DNA of 64,000 nucleotides, taken from contig JAUIEP010000001.1 of assembly GCA_030428835.1 (NCBI GenBank), forward strand, positions 62,001 to 126,000, given 5' to 3'. The notes under the pieces were generated by a model. That model searched no databases, was not told where the DNA came from, and worked only from the letters and a program-made list of their open reading frames with translations. This DNA is from Gammaproteobacteria bacterium. Its GTDB lineage: Bacteria > Pseudomonadota > Gammaproteobacteria > Pseudomonadales > Halieaceae. The position numbers and the translations under genes are program-made. Position 1 is the stretch's first letter. Each line of letters opens with the position of its first letter. Of the stretch, positions 16,213-23,941 are shown in pieces.

Positions 16213-17106
16213 CTACACGCTGTCGGTGATAGGTATCGTGGCCAGCCAGATGCTGTCGCTGACGGAGTTGCGGCTCCAGATGTCGTGGTAAAAGCGGCTC
16301 GTGACGAGCTGTGCGAAGTAGAGCGGGCTGGGAAAACAGGCGATGAACACGTCGTCGAAACGGGCGACGCCCTCGAGCGCAACCGAGCGCCCGGTATGCA
16401 TGGGGCCGTGCCCGTTCACGGCCATGAGGTCCAGCATGGCGTCGTTGAAACGCTCCTGCGCCGCCTGCTGCGTCGCGTTGCCGCGCTTGATGAGGTTAAC
16501 GGTGACGAGGCCGCTTGAATTTACCTGCTGCGCAGCCTCCAGTCGCCGGACGCGCCGGCGCCACTCGTCGTAGCGCGGTGACGTGGGGTAATCCGGCTGT
16601 ATCGCCAGGTCAGGCCGGCGCCAACGCCCCTTCAGGAGTTGGCCGATGCGCAGCCGCAGCAACCAGAGGGGCACCATCAGGTTCGCCTGCTGGTGGCGCC
16701 GCATGGCGTGCAGGTAGCTGTCGTCGAACAGTTCCATGACCGCCCCGTTCAGTATCCGCGCGCCGCGCTCCTCGTATTCGAAGCGCGAGCGGTACTGGAG
16801 GAGCGCCACGCCGTCGAAGGGCCGGTGACCCAGTTGCTCGGAATCGACTGTAAACGCGGCTTGCCCCGCGTAAATCAGCTTCGCCCGGCGGCGATTGGTG
16901 GTGCGCTGCACCAGCGCGCGCAAACTCTCCGCGGCGCGCGCACCGCCCTTGACCCTGAAGAACACGAGCACATGGAAAGCCTCGGTGGAATGCATGCAGA
17001 ACTGCCTGTCCTGCGCGTGCACGCGGCGCACGTAGAGGAAGCGCAGGTACTGCACGCCCATGATGGCCAGCACCGCGACGACGAGGGCGATTAGCGCGGG
17101 ATGCAT
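16213..17106 (-). CDS. Membrane-anchored protein with two DUF1330-like domains
   Basis: 297 residues from ATG 17106 (CAGGTAATC upstream; the track start at 17145 is less supported). One N-terminal membrane helix (LIALVVAVLAIMGVQYLRFL) precedes two similar soluble halves: FHVLVFFRV ... FDGVALLQYRSRFEYEE, and LVTVNLIKRGNATQQAAQERFNDAML ... DDVFIACFPSPLYFAQLV. Both follow the strand-helix order of dimeric alpha/beta-barrel proteins. No function is known. With its two neighbours it makes three consecutive genes of this apparent fold. Confidence 0.72.
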   Translation of the reverse strand: MHPALIALVVAVLAIMGVQYLRFLYVRRVHAQDRQFCMHSTEAFHVLVFFRVKGGARAAESLRALVQRTTNRRRAKLIYAGQAAFTVDSEQLGHRPFDGVALLQYRSRFEYEERGARILNGAVMELFDDSYLHAMRRHQQANLMVPLWLLRLRIGQLLKGRWRRPDLAIQPDYPTSPRYDEWRRRVRRLEAAQQVNSSGLVTVNLIKRGNATQQAAQERFNDAMLDLMAVNGHGPMHTGRSVALEGVARFDDVFIACFPSPLYFAQLVTSRFYHDIWSRNSVSDSIWLATIPITDSV

Positions 17107-17194
17107 GATTACCTGAGTCCGTTCAAGGGCCGCGCAAAACGGCACGGCCTTGGGATACTAGTTCATTGGCGGGTCCGCCGCCAACTGGTGCGGC

Positions 17195-17638
17195 CTAGCG
17201 TCGATACATGACAAACGGCGTGAGGCTGGCCACGCGGTCGTACAGGCGCCTGCCCACCGCGTTGAAGTGCTGGGTGTGCCAATACACGCTCGCGGCGCCG
17301 GCCTTGTCCGCCTCCGCGTACACGGCCTCGATCAAGGCGCGGCCGAGGCCGGTGCCGCGCAGTTCGACGTCCACATACAGGTCCTGCAGGTAACAGACCG
17401 GATCGATATGCCAGCAGTGACCATGGTAGAGGTAGTGCACCAGCCCTCGGGGTTCGCCGTCGACCAGGGCGAGCAGGCAGTGGTAGTCGGCCTGCTCGCG
17501 GGAGATCAGGCGGGCGAAAGTGGTGGCGTAGACCGCTTCCGGGACCGTGGACTCGTAGAACGCCAGGTAGAGGGTCCAGAGGCGGCGCCACTCGGCCTCG
17601 TCGGCTTCTGCGAGTGGTCTAATGATCGTCTTGTGCAT
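17195..17638 (-). CDS. GNAT family N-acetyltransferase
   Basis: 147 residues. The acetyl-CoA binding motif A is plain: LQDLYVDVELRGTGLGRALIEAV, preceded by strands for GLVHYLYHG. This group acetylates small amines or protein N-termini; no substrate can be read from the sequence. It marks the end of the high-GC host stretch on this side; DNA to the right up to the satellite is clearly lower in GC. Confidence 0.88.
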   Translation of the reverse strand: MHKTIIRPLAEADEAEWRRLWTLYLAFYESTVPEAVYATTFARLISREQADYHCLLALVDGEPRGLVHYLYHGHCWHIDPVCYLQDLYVDVELRGTGLGRALIEAVYAEADKAGAASVYWHTQHFNAVGRRLYDRVASLTPFVMYRR

Positions 17639-17674
17639 TCAGGGTTTCCGCGGGCGGGGTCGGTGTTAGATCCA

Positions 17675-17732
17675 GGGGTTAAATTTTAATCCCTCCGTCC
17701 CCTTTATTTTCGCTCCGTCCCCTTTATTTTCG
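17675..17732. repeat. Palindrome plus duplicated CTCCGTCCCCTTTATTTTCG, copy A
   Basis: GGGGTTAAATTTTAATCCC (imperfect palindrome) followed by two tandem copies of about CTCCGTCCCCTTTATTTTCG. A closely related direct copy lies at 18687-18723, so the pair brackets the PEP-CTERM-like gene. Confidence 0.8.
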
Positions 17733-17740
17733 TGCTACCC

Positions 17741-18406
17741 CTACTGGGTTGTGGTGTTGCTCGCGGCGTGCGGAAAGCCACTGCTATATTGCCGCCTTTG
17801 CACAACAACCAAGGCGAGTCCCAGGACAAACAATGCAAGAGACACAGGCGCAGGGATAATATACGTCCGGAAATTCTGATCAAAGCTCCCTGGTTCCCAG
17901 TCCGGTATTCCGAAACGGGTGTTGAAGAAGAAGCTATCGCCTCCCGCGTAGCCGGCAGAGCCGGTGCCCGCGGGTATATTTCGCCCCACCCAACTGGCGT
18001 TGGGAATGCCAAACAATTCTAAGGCCAGTACGTCACCAGCACTTACAGGAAGAAAATTCTCAGAAAAGTCGAATGTGAAAACATCACCGACCTTATTAAC
18101 AATTGAAGATGTCGCCAGAACAACCGAGCCATTGCTCCCTCCGATCGGAGTTCCATCGGAGGTAGCCAGTATGCGTGCCATGGTGAATTCGCCGGTCTGA
18201 GTATGTTGAACATCAACGCTGCCCAAGAATCCACCGAGGCCCACCGTGAAGGTTTGTGATCTCCCGAATGTCGCTCCATCAGAAATTCTGGCCCATGCAG
18301 AGACGTCCTCCGTCCAGTGCTCTTGGTCAAGTATCAGACTGGCAATTACCGGTTGACAGAATGTGAGCGAGATGAGCAGTGAAAACACACGACGCATAAT
18401 CTTCAC
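17741..18406 (-). CDS. PEP-CTERM-like exported surface protein
   Basis: 221 residues from GTG 18406, which has GGAGAG six bases upstream. A signal peptide (RRVFSLLISLTFCQPVIASL) is followed by a beta-rich body, then IPAPVSLALFVLGLALVVV and QRR. That is a PEP-CTERM-type sorting tail with PAP in place of PEP, extended by about 17 extra residues after the arginines. Proteins of this type are exported and processed by an exosortase, none of which is in the window. GC is low compared with flanking host genes, and related repeats lie on both sides. Confidence 0.75.
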   Translation of the reverse strand: MKIMRRVFSLLISLTFCQPVIASLILDQEHWTEDVSAWARISDGATFGRSQTFTVGLGGFLGSVDVQHTQTGEFTMARILATSDGTPIGGSNGSVVLATSSIVNKVGDVFTFDFSENFLPVSAGDVLALELFGIPNASWVGRNIPAGTGSAGYAGGDSFFFNTRFGIPDWEPGSFDQNFRTYIIPAPVSLALFVLGLALVVVQRRQYSSGFPHAASNTTTQ

Positions 18407-18686
18407 GTAGGACTCTCCACTAGCGAAAGGGCCGGCCCGCCGACTCACTACTCCGATAAGATACCTGGGATTCGCTCCCTTCGTCATTCGTTAGTGTTGC
18501 TACGACCGGTCACGGCAGGATCGAGTGTCCGGTTTGAGGCGTTAGCGGGACTAGTATTAGTCTAGCTCAAAATCGCGTTAACGGTGGCTTTCTGTTACGG
18601 GCGGATCGCATCTCCGCACTCTTCGCGATATGGATGAAGCGATAATCCCGGCCCAGGTCAGGCCGAAGCTTGAAGATTGGGACGAA

Positions 18687-18723
18687 GGGATTAAAGTTTA
18701 ACCCCTCCGTTCCCTTTATTTCG
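18687..18723. repeat. Palindrome plus TCCGTTCCCTTTATTTCG, copy B
   Basis: GGGATTAAAGTTTAACCCC followed by TCCGTTCCCTTTATTTCG, same orientation as copy A about 1 kb to the left. Together they flank the PEP-CTERM-like gene as direct repeats. Confidence 0.8.
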
Positions 18724-18886
18724 AAACAGGGGGTGGCGATGTATCCCTGCCTCCCCCGTTTCCTAAGCGGGACTCCATCGGCTGCTTTGTGCCAATAATA
18801 GGCCTTCCGTCCCATCGTCTGAGCTAGTTCTTGCAGCAGGCAGGAAGGCTGCCTCAGCGGCCTCCTCAAGCGTATCGGAATCGTCA

Positions 18887-19879
18887 TCAGCTATTTACGC
18901 ATACAGGTCCTCCGCAGCCGTTGATGACGCAGGCATCCCCACAGCCGTCTTCATCGCTATCTTCTTGCTGCGGATTCGCGATTCTACGGCAGTTGTCATA
19001 ATCGTCCTCCCAGCCATCATTATCATCGTCAGAATCGCAAGCGTCTCCGCCATCATCGGCCCCATCAGTATTGACTTGATCAGGATTGGCGAGCAGTGGA
19101 CAGTTATCTGTTTCATCAGGCACGCCATCACTGTCTACGTCCCCGACTTCGGGATCTTCGTTTCCTGTATCTAACTGATCAACGATTTCTATGGATGAGT
19201 AGCTTCCCTCAGAATTGCCGAAGTCTCCGTCGAAGGCCTTCATTTCCATGGTGATGAAAGCTGAACCCGATTTGGAATTCTCAGAGTAGACACAGTTAAC
19301 ATGCACGACTTGGCCAGGAAGAGTCACATCAAAAGGACCTGGTGACGAGGTCTCGAAATTGATGTCCTCAAGTACTGGTTGAGGCGGGTTGTAGCAGCCT
19401 GACTGATGCACTTGGGTTTTCACATAAAGTGAGACCCATCCGCCTGTAGACACGTTCCCTCTGATACGTATTGGGGATCTCCTGTACGTGTGGAAGCCAT
19501 ATTCGGCCGCGTGGAATCTGTTCTCTCCATAGTAACGAGTCCGAGCGGCGCCCTCGAAGAGCGAATTGTCGGCATGTTGCGATACCGACGTTCCTGACCC
19601 GATGTAGATGACAAATTCATCCAAGGTCATGACGCGGCCTGAGGAAACGAAATGCAGTGATCGGCCGGTCGTCGAGCTTACTTCTTCATCAAGTACAGGG
19701 ACGATCTGCCCCTCAGTGTATGGGATATCGCGAACGATCGTATATGAAGCTGCAAGCTCGTCATCGTCATACTGTAGATTTATTTCATTGACGCCCCAGT
19801 ACCCGACAAATCCTGCATGGGAAACAGGGGGGCACGCCAAGCATAAGAAAATCATTGCCCTGAGGTATCGGATAGTCAT
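18887..19879 (-). CDS. Secreted protein with thrombospondin type-3 calcium-binding repeats
   Basis: 330 residues. Signal peptide MTIRYLRAMIFLCLACPPVSHA; the body has no family I recognise. From about residue 245 come TSP type-3 repeats with Asp-rich loops (DSDGVPDETDNCPLLANP, DSDDDNDGWEDDYDNC, DSDEDGCGDAC), which bind calcium, ending in a short Cys-rich tail. ATG 19879 has GGAGG upstream and is better than the track start at 19894. It is probably outer-surface or extracellular. Low GC. It may be cargo of an older integrated element whose right end seems to be at about 20.1 kb. Confidence 0.82.
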   Translation of the reverse strand: MTIRYLRAMIFLCLACPPVSHAGFVGYWGVNEINLQYDDDELAASYTIVRDIPYTEGQIVPVLDEEVSSTTGRSLHFVSSGRVMTLDEFVIYIGSGTSVSQHADNSLFEGAARTRYYGENRFHAAEYGFHTYRRSPIRIRGNVSTGGWVSLYVKTQVHQSGCYNPPQPVLEDINFETSSPGPFDVTLPGQVVHVNCVYSENSKSGSAFITMEMKAFDGDFGNSEGSYSSIEIVDQLDTGNEDPEVGDVDSDGVPDETDNCPLLANPDQVNTDGADDGGDACDSDDDNDGWEDDYDNCRRIANPQQEDSDEDGCGDACVINGCGGPVCVNS

Positions 19880-20030
19880 GTGTAAGTCCTCCAAGGTAGC
19901 GGTGAAATCGCGCCTTCACCAAGCCCACGTCCGAAATATACGTTCGCTGTGAGTTGAAAGCAGGCATCGTAGCTAGTATAGCCATGGGGCTGGGTAGGCA
20001 ATCGGAGGGCAGGCTAATAGAAAATCGGGT

Positions 20031-20106
20031 GTGTGGGTTGGTGTGCCTGTAGACTGAAAGGCGGCAAATTAAAAGCCTTATATATCAACAGGGTACATTC
20101 GCAACA
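20031..20106. other. Element right-end-like sequence outside the satellite (older attR arm)
   Basis: GTGTGGGTTGGTGTG at 20031-20045 and TTATATATCAA at 20078-20088 stand 76 and 19 bp before the left core repeat. The same two motifs stand 75 and 19 bp before the right core (30101 and 30147). Because this copy is outside the element, it looks like the right end of an earlier tandem integrant. Confidence 0.65.
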
Positions 20107-20126
20107 TGGCGGAAGAGGTAGGAGTC
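20107..20126. other. Left attachment core (selC 3'-end duplicate)
   Basis: TGGCGGAAGAGGTAGGAGTC, identical to the 3' end of selC at 30176-30195 and in the same orientation. It carries only the tRNA 3' end, as expected for the copy generated by integration. Confidence 0.92.
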
Positions 20127-20251
20127 GAATAGCCCTGATTTTACTGACGATCTTCTGTCAGACAAACGCAAATAACACTATAAATACAGTACTTTTCACG
20201 CATTTCCGTTCCTAGCCGTTCCCGTGGTTTCTTGCCCTATCCCGTGATATT

Positions 20252-20343
20252 GTGTGGGTAGGCGTGTGGGTAGAGTCGTGCTCTTACCGGGGCCGCAGGG
20301 GCCAGAATCGAACCCTGAGCCTACCCACACAAGCTACCCACAC
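20252..20343. promoter_or_regulatory. Integrase/excisionase arm-type repeats before int
   Basis: Two direct GTGTGGGTAG words at 20252-20272, then two inverted copies, CTACCCACAC, at 20321-20330 and 20334-20343, ending 18 bp before the int start. The same word family stands near the right end (30101-30122). The 234 bp between core and int has no gene and should also hold the int promoter. Confidence 0.7.
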
Positions 20344-20360
20344 AGAGCAGGAAGCGCAAT

Positions 20361-21596
20361 ATGGCGAAGCATCTACTCAGTGCCGTGAAGGTGAAGAACG
20401 CGAAGGGTGCCAACAGTAAGGGCGGCAAAAAATATTGGGCTGATGGTGCGGGCTTGTTCTTGCAAGTCTCGCCTACCGGCTCTAAGTCGTGGGTATTCCG
20501 TCGCAGGCAATCAGACGGTAGAACCCCGGAGGTCGGACTAGGCAGTTATCCGTCGATTGGACTGGCGGAAGCCAGAGACCGTGCCGGGGATATTCTGGCA
20601 CTGGCGAGTGCTGGTGTGCCGGTGAAGGTCGCCCGTGACAAGGTGCTGGCGATTGAGTCCGCCGAGGTACACGAGGAACTAGAGCTACCCCCGCCCGGTA
20701 CGATGACGTTCGACAAGGCCGCCGAGGAATACGTGGCGACGAAAATCGAGCCGGAATCTCGGTCAGAGAAACACGTCAAGGAATCCCGCGCCAAGCTGGC
20801 GACGTATGCCTCCCCGGTGTTCGGCTCCCTGCCTGTCGAAGAGGTCGAGCTACAACACATACGGGCTGCACTCGAACCGATCTGGCTGACGAAAAACCCG
20901 AGTGCGGTCAAACTGCGCGGGCTGATAGAGCAGGTTATCGACTACGCCACGGTCATGGGGTACCGGAAGGGCGAGAACCCGGCCCGGTGGCGCGGTAATC
21001 TCAAGCACGTACTCGCCAGCCCTAGCAAGGTGATCGGCGTCAAGCATCTGCCCTCGCTCCACTATGACGCGATGGGCGAATTCATGGCGGCATTGAAAGG
21101 TAGGGAAGGGCATCGCGCCCGGTGCCTAGAGCTGACCATTTACACGGCGGTACGGAGCGGCGAGAGCAGGGGTGCCCGGTGGGCAGAGATCGACCTTGCC
21201 AAAAAACTGTGGGTCATTCCCGGCGACCGTATGAAGGCAGGGCGGGAGCATCGCGTTCCGTTGTCTGCGCAGGCCGTGAAAATTCTCAAAGGGCAGGAAG
21301 GGCACCACGAAGAATTTGTATTCCCCGGTGCGCGAGGTAACAGCTACTTGTCGAATATGGCGATGACCATGCTATTGCGCGATATGGGCCGGGCAGATAT
21401 CAGCGTTCACGGCTTTCGCTCCACCTTCCGAACATGGGCGGCAGAGACTACCGGGCATCCACACGATATTTGCGAAGCTGCGTTATCGCACGTTGTCGGT
21501 GATAAGACGGTAGCAGCGTATCAGCATTCCGACTTGCTAGAGCGACGACGCGAGCTAATGACCGATTGGGCGAAGTTCCTGACAGTGAGTAAGTAA
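20361..21596 (+). CDS. int: P4-type tyrosine integrase
   Basis: 411 residues. The N-terminal DUF4102-like domain (KVKNAKGANSKGGKKYWADGAGLFLQV) is followed by a SAM-like core-binding domain and the catalytic domain. The active-site set reads Arg in TAVRSGE, Lys in DRMKAGREHR, HGFR, His in ALSHVVG, and the nucleophile Tyr in VAAYQHSD. This family integrates into tRNA 3' ends, and selC is a classical target. It reads away from the left core, the usual position for a satellite or P4-like island. Confidence 0.96.
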   Translation: MAKHLLSAVKVKNAKGANSKGGKKYWADGAGLFLQVSPTGSKSWVFRRRQSDGRTPEVGLGSYPSIGLAEARDRAGDILALASAGVPVKVARDKVLAIESAEVHEELELPPPGTMTFDKAAEEYVATKIEPESRSEKHVKESRAKLATYASPVFGSLPVEEVELQHIRAALEPIWLTKNPSAVKLRGLIEQVIDYATVMGYRKGENPARWRGNLKHVLASPSKVIGVKHLPSLHYDAMGEFMAALKGREGHRARCLELTIYTAVRSGESRGARWAEIDLAKKLWVIPGDRMKAGREHRVPLSAQAVKILKGQEGHHEEFVFPGARGNSYLSNMAMTMLLRDMGRADISVHGFRSTFRTWAAETTGHPHDICEAALSHVVGDKTVAAYQHSDLLERRRELMTDWAKFLTVSK

Positions 21597-21714
21597 CGTG
21601 TCCCGATCAATTAATTACGCCAGAATGTTCAACCCCTGGCCCTAATGGGCTTGCATGGGAAGGTGGGAAAGTCCCATAATCGAATGACCTGCTAGAGGCA
21701 GAGACAACGAGCCG

Positions 21715-21774
21715 AAAGGCTCCATATAGAGCACGGATGACACCACCAGTTCGCGTTCTTATGGAGCCTTTTTT
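21715..21774 (+). terminator. Possible terminator downstream of int
   Basis: AAAGGCTCCATA pairs with TATGGAGCCTTT, then T residues; the loop is about 33 nt, longer than typical. The 220 bp between int and alpA hold no other gene I can support; a small RNA ending here is possible. Confidence 0.55.
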
Positions 21775-21816
21775 GTGCCCATCTGAAACGTGAACCCGAG
21801 ATTCAGGGTTCATGCA

Positions 21817-22125
21817 ATGACAGCATCACTACACGGCGACCAGATTCGCCAGATCGTTCAACACCACCTCGGCCCCACTGAAGTCGGTTCCGATGTTCAG
21901 ACAGAACTGACGCGGGATATTGGTGTGTTGTTCAGCACGTCCTACCCCGACCGCATCCTACGTCGCCCGGAAGTCGAGCAGATGACCGGACTATCCCGCT
22001 CAGAAATTTACCGTCGAATTGCATTAGGCGTATTCCCGAAAGCGCGAAAACTCGGCTCGAATGCCGTGGGCTGGCTGCTGAGTGAGATTCAAGCGTACAT
22101 CGCTGGGCTGGAAGTAGCGGCATAA
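21817..22125 (+). CDS. alpA: AlpA-family regulator/excisionase
   Basis: 102 residues from ATG 21817; a GTG at 21790 in the same frame is the track start and cannot be ruled out. The AlpA/MerR-like helix-turn-helix is clear: RILRRPEVEQMTGLSRSEIYRRIALGVFPKARKLG, followed by VGWLLSEIQAYIAG. In Gram-negative PICIs and P4-like islands AlpA controls int and excision. It sits directly after int on the same strand. Confidence 0.92.
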   Translation: MTASLHGDQIRQIVQHHLGPTEVGSDVQTELTRDIGVLFSTSYPDRILRRPEVEQMTGLSRSEIYRRIALGVFPKARKLGSNAVGWLLSEIQAYIAGLEVAA

Positions 22126-22168
22126 AAAAAGGCCGCAGCGAGGGGTGAACACGATGCGACCTTCAAAA

Positions 22169-22186
22169 ATGAAGTGGAGACTTCAT
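22169..22186. promoter_or_regulatory. Perfect hairpin between alpA and the replication gene
   Basis: ATGAAGT-GGAG-ACTTCAT, in the 169-bp leader after alpA. There is no T-run, so it may be a binding site or RNA hairpin rather than a terminator. Confidence 0.4.
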
Positions 22187-22294
22187 GCATCAACCAGAGG
22201 TCGGCTAACCACCGGGAGTGCTGCGCACAGTTTACCAGCACTCCCACCAAAACACTATTTTTCAAGGCCCAAACGAGGGCCGGGAGTTGTTGGA

Positions 22295-23164
22295 ATGAGC
22301 TTAGAGGCTTACCAGTACATTGAAAATCAGAGCAACAACGTTACTGACCGGCAATACAGAGTGCTGTCTGCGTTGGCAGGTTTCGCCAACAAAGACGGTG
22401 AGTGTTTCCCGAGTATTCAGCGGATTGCGGAACGTGCAGGGAAGCACCGACGAACGGTAGAGAGAATCTTAAGCGAACTGGAGGCTAAGGGCATGGTAAC
22501 GATTGTGCGTAGACGGTGGGACGATTCAGGCAAACAGCGGACGAGTGTGTATGTCCTACCGGTCAAACCAAAGAGCGGAGCGGCGGTTTCACCGGGCGGC
22601 GGTTCCGTCCATAGCGGAGCGGCGGTTCTGTCCAAAAGCGGAGCGGCGATACTGCCGCTCGAAGAATCTGTCACCTATGAATCAGTCACTAAAGAATCAT
22701 TAGACGGACCAATAGAGGTAGAGGGTGCGCAAGAAATCTGCGCACCGGGAATACAAGGGGAATTCTCTGAACAACCGGGCAAGAAGGAAAAGACACCAGA
22801 AGAGAAGATGAGTGCTTTTCCAGTCACTCAGAAATTTCTACACAGCATCAATACGAAAACGAAGAACGATGCAAAAGCGAAGGTCTGTTTCTGGTTCGAG
22901 CTATTGAGAAAGTATCACCCGAAGGCAAAGACGAAAGGGAAGCTGAGTCCGTGGAATCTCGATAGGTTGTACACGGTGTTCAAGTACTTCGATAAACCGA
23001 TACACGCGAAGGTTGTTCTTGAATGGACTGCACAGCACTGGGAGGAAATCACTGGTGGAGAATATGAGCCACCTAAATCGCCGTCGCTGAAATGGATACA
23101 CGAGCATCTAGAGGATTGTGTTAGTTACTTCAATTCAACTGCACCCGTGGAGCTAAAAAAATGA
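22295..23164 (+). CDS. Helix-turn-helix replication-initiator-type protein
   Basis: 289 residues from ATG 22295 (GGGAG upstream); the 50 residues the track adds in front look non-coding. Residues 1-90 form an HTH_36-type winged helix (NNVTDRQYRVLSALAGFANKDG, FPSIQRIAERAGKHRRTVERILSELEAKGMV), common in phage and plasmid replication initiators. The linker (about 95-125) is encoded by G/C-rich repeats. The C-terminal half (KVCFWFELLRKYHPKAK, LEWTAQHWEE) has no family I know. Its place in the satellite matches the replication module. The next ORF overlaps its stop by four bases. Confidence 0.8.
   Translation: MSLEAYQYIENQSNNVTDRQYRVLSALAGFANKDGECFPSIQRIAERAGKHRRTVERILSELEAKGMVTIVRRRWDDSGKQRTSVYVLPVKPKSGAAVSPGGGSVHSGAAVLSKSGAAILPLEESVTYESVTKESLDGPIEVEGAQEICAPGIQGEFSEQPGKKEKTPEEKMSAFPVTQKFLHSINTKTKNDAKAKVCFWFELLRKYHPKAKTKGKLSPWNLDRLYTVFKYFDKPIHAKVVLEWTAQHWEEITGGEYEPPKSPSLKWIHEHLEDCVSYFNSTAPVELKK
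22573..22656. repeat. Iteron-like repeats inside the replication gene (candidate origin)
   Basis: GAGCGGCGGTT occurs at 22578 and 22617, with the variants GGGCGGCGGTT at 22594 and GAGCGGCGAT at 22641. Three copies are extended on the left to AGCGGAGCGGCG. An A/T-richer stretch follows (22665-22705). Lambda-type origins also lie inside the initiator gene, downstream of its DNA-binding domain. Confidence 0.6.
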
Positions 23165-23394
23165 GTGATACAGCCACACGAGACTTTGAAGGTTATAGAG
23201 TTGGCGGGATGGTCACGCTACGTCAAATCCGCTGGTATCAGAATCAATTCCGCAAGCACTTGCGAGAGCAGGAACGGCGCGGCGGTATTCGTGGGGCACG
23301 GCGTAAAGCGTTCGGGAAGATGCAACCTGTTCTCTCTCGGAAGCCAGCGAAACAGTGCTATCAGATCATGCAGGCGCTGGAACTCGTGCAGTGA
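23161..23394 (+). CDS. Small protein of unknown function
   Basis: 77 residues, strongly basic (RQIRWYQNQFRKHLREQERRGGIRGARRKAFGK). No family recognised. The ATG overlaps the upstream stop (ATGA), which suggests translational coupling and a real gene in the satellite operon. Confidence 0.6.
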   Translation: MSDTATRDFEGYRVGGMVTLRQIRWYQNQFRKHLREQERRGGIRGARRKAFGKMQPVLSRKPAKQCYQIMQALELVQ

Positions 23395-23406
23395 CATTAA
23401 TTGCAC
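23391..23406. repeat. 16-bp repeat GTGACATTAATTGCAC, copy 1
   Basis: Identical to 27531-27546. Here it spans the stop of the 77-residue ORF. It is an imperfect palindrome (GTG...ATTAAT...CAC). Confidence 0.75.
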
Positions 23407-23443
23407 CCAACACAGTTTTTACACAACAACAGGGGATTATCAG

Positions 23444-23941
23444 ATGGGCAAGTTAGTGAACACGGTAGAACTGGCAGCGATGTTGAGCTTGCATCGGTAC
23501 ACGGTGGGGAAGTTGTTCAAAGCCAGTTTCAAAACACACTCACGGGTCAGACACCATCCGTACAAGCTGTATGACGTTGATCTAGTAGCAGCACAGATCA
23601 GTAAAGCCAGTGGGCACGAGATTACAGCCGATGAACTCCCCGACCTTATCCGGTTGCGTGAGGCAAGGGCGTACCTTGCCGCACAGGATAAGCCGCGCAG
23701 TGTCACAAGCTGGGACTACTGGCACAGGACGAATGTCGGCCCGCGCCGTTTCAAAGTGGGCTGTTTCCGGTACTACCTGCGCCACGAGGTAGAGCAGTGG
23801 GCGGAGTCGCTGCCCGTTGACCATCCCAATGGATTCCAGGCGGGCCAGCCGCCCGAGACCAAGCGCGCTAATGGTCCCAATGGCTGCCCGGCTGGCTCCA
23901 CAGGGGGCGCGGGGGTGAGTCTTGCAGCCACAAATAGCTGA
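23444..23941 (+). CDS. HTH protein upstream of terminase, possible small terminase subunit
   Basis: 165 residues from ATG 23444 (AGGGG eight bases upstream); the track's longer ORF runs in from another gene. An N-terminal winged-helix-like segment (NTVELAAMLSLHRYTVGKLFKA) and a second one (LIRLREARAYLAA, FKVGCFRYYLRHEVEQWAESL) resemble Nu1/AlpA-type DNA binders. It lies directly before TerL and overlaps it by 20 bp, the position of terS in packaging operons. The TerS role is inferred from place and fold only. Confidence 0.65.
   Translation: MGKLVNTVELAAMLSLHRYTVGKLFKASFKTHSRVRHHPYKLYDVDLVAAQISKASGHEITADELPDLIRLREARAYLAAQDKPRSVTSWDYWHRTNVGPRRFKVGCFRYYLRHEVEQWAESLPVDHPNGFQAGQPPETKRANGPNGCPAGSTGGAGVSLAATNS

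Noticed and set aside
18567-18887. 106-residue minus-strand ORF starting at the stop of the TSP type-3 protein gene
   Set aside because: Its middle reads straight through the palindromic repeat at 18687-18723 and it shows no family features; the overlap of start and stop may be chance.
20295-20320. tRNA T-arm-like sequence CCAGAATCGAACCCTGAG before int
   Set aside because: No acceptor or anticodon arms can be built around it; probably an att-region coincidence or relic of another tRNA end.
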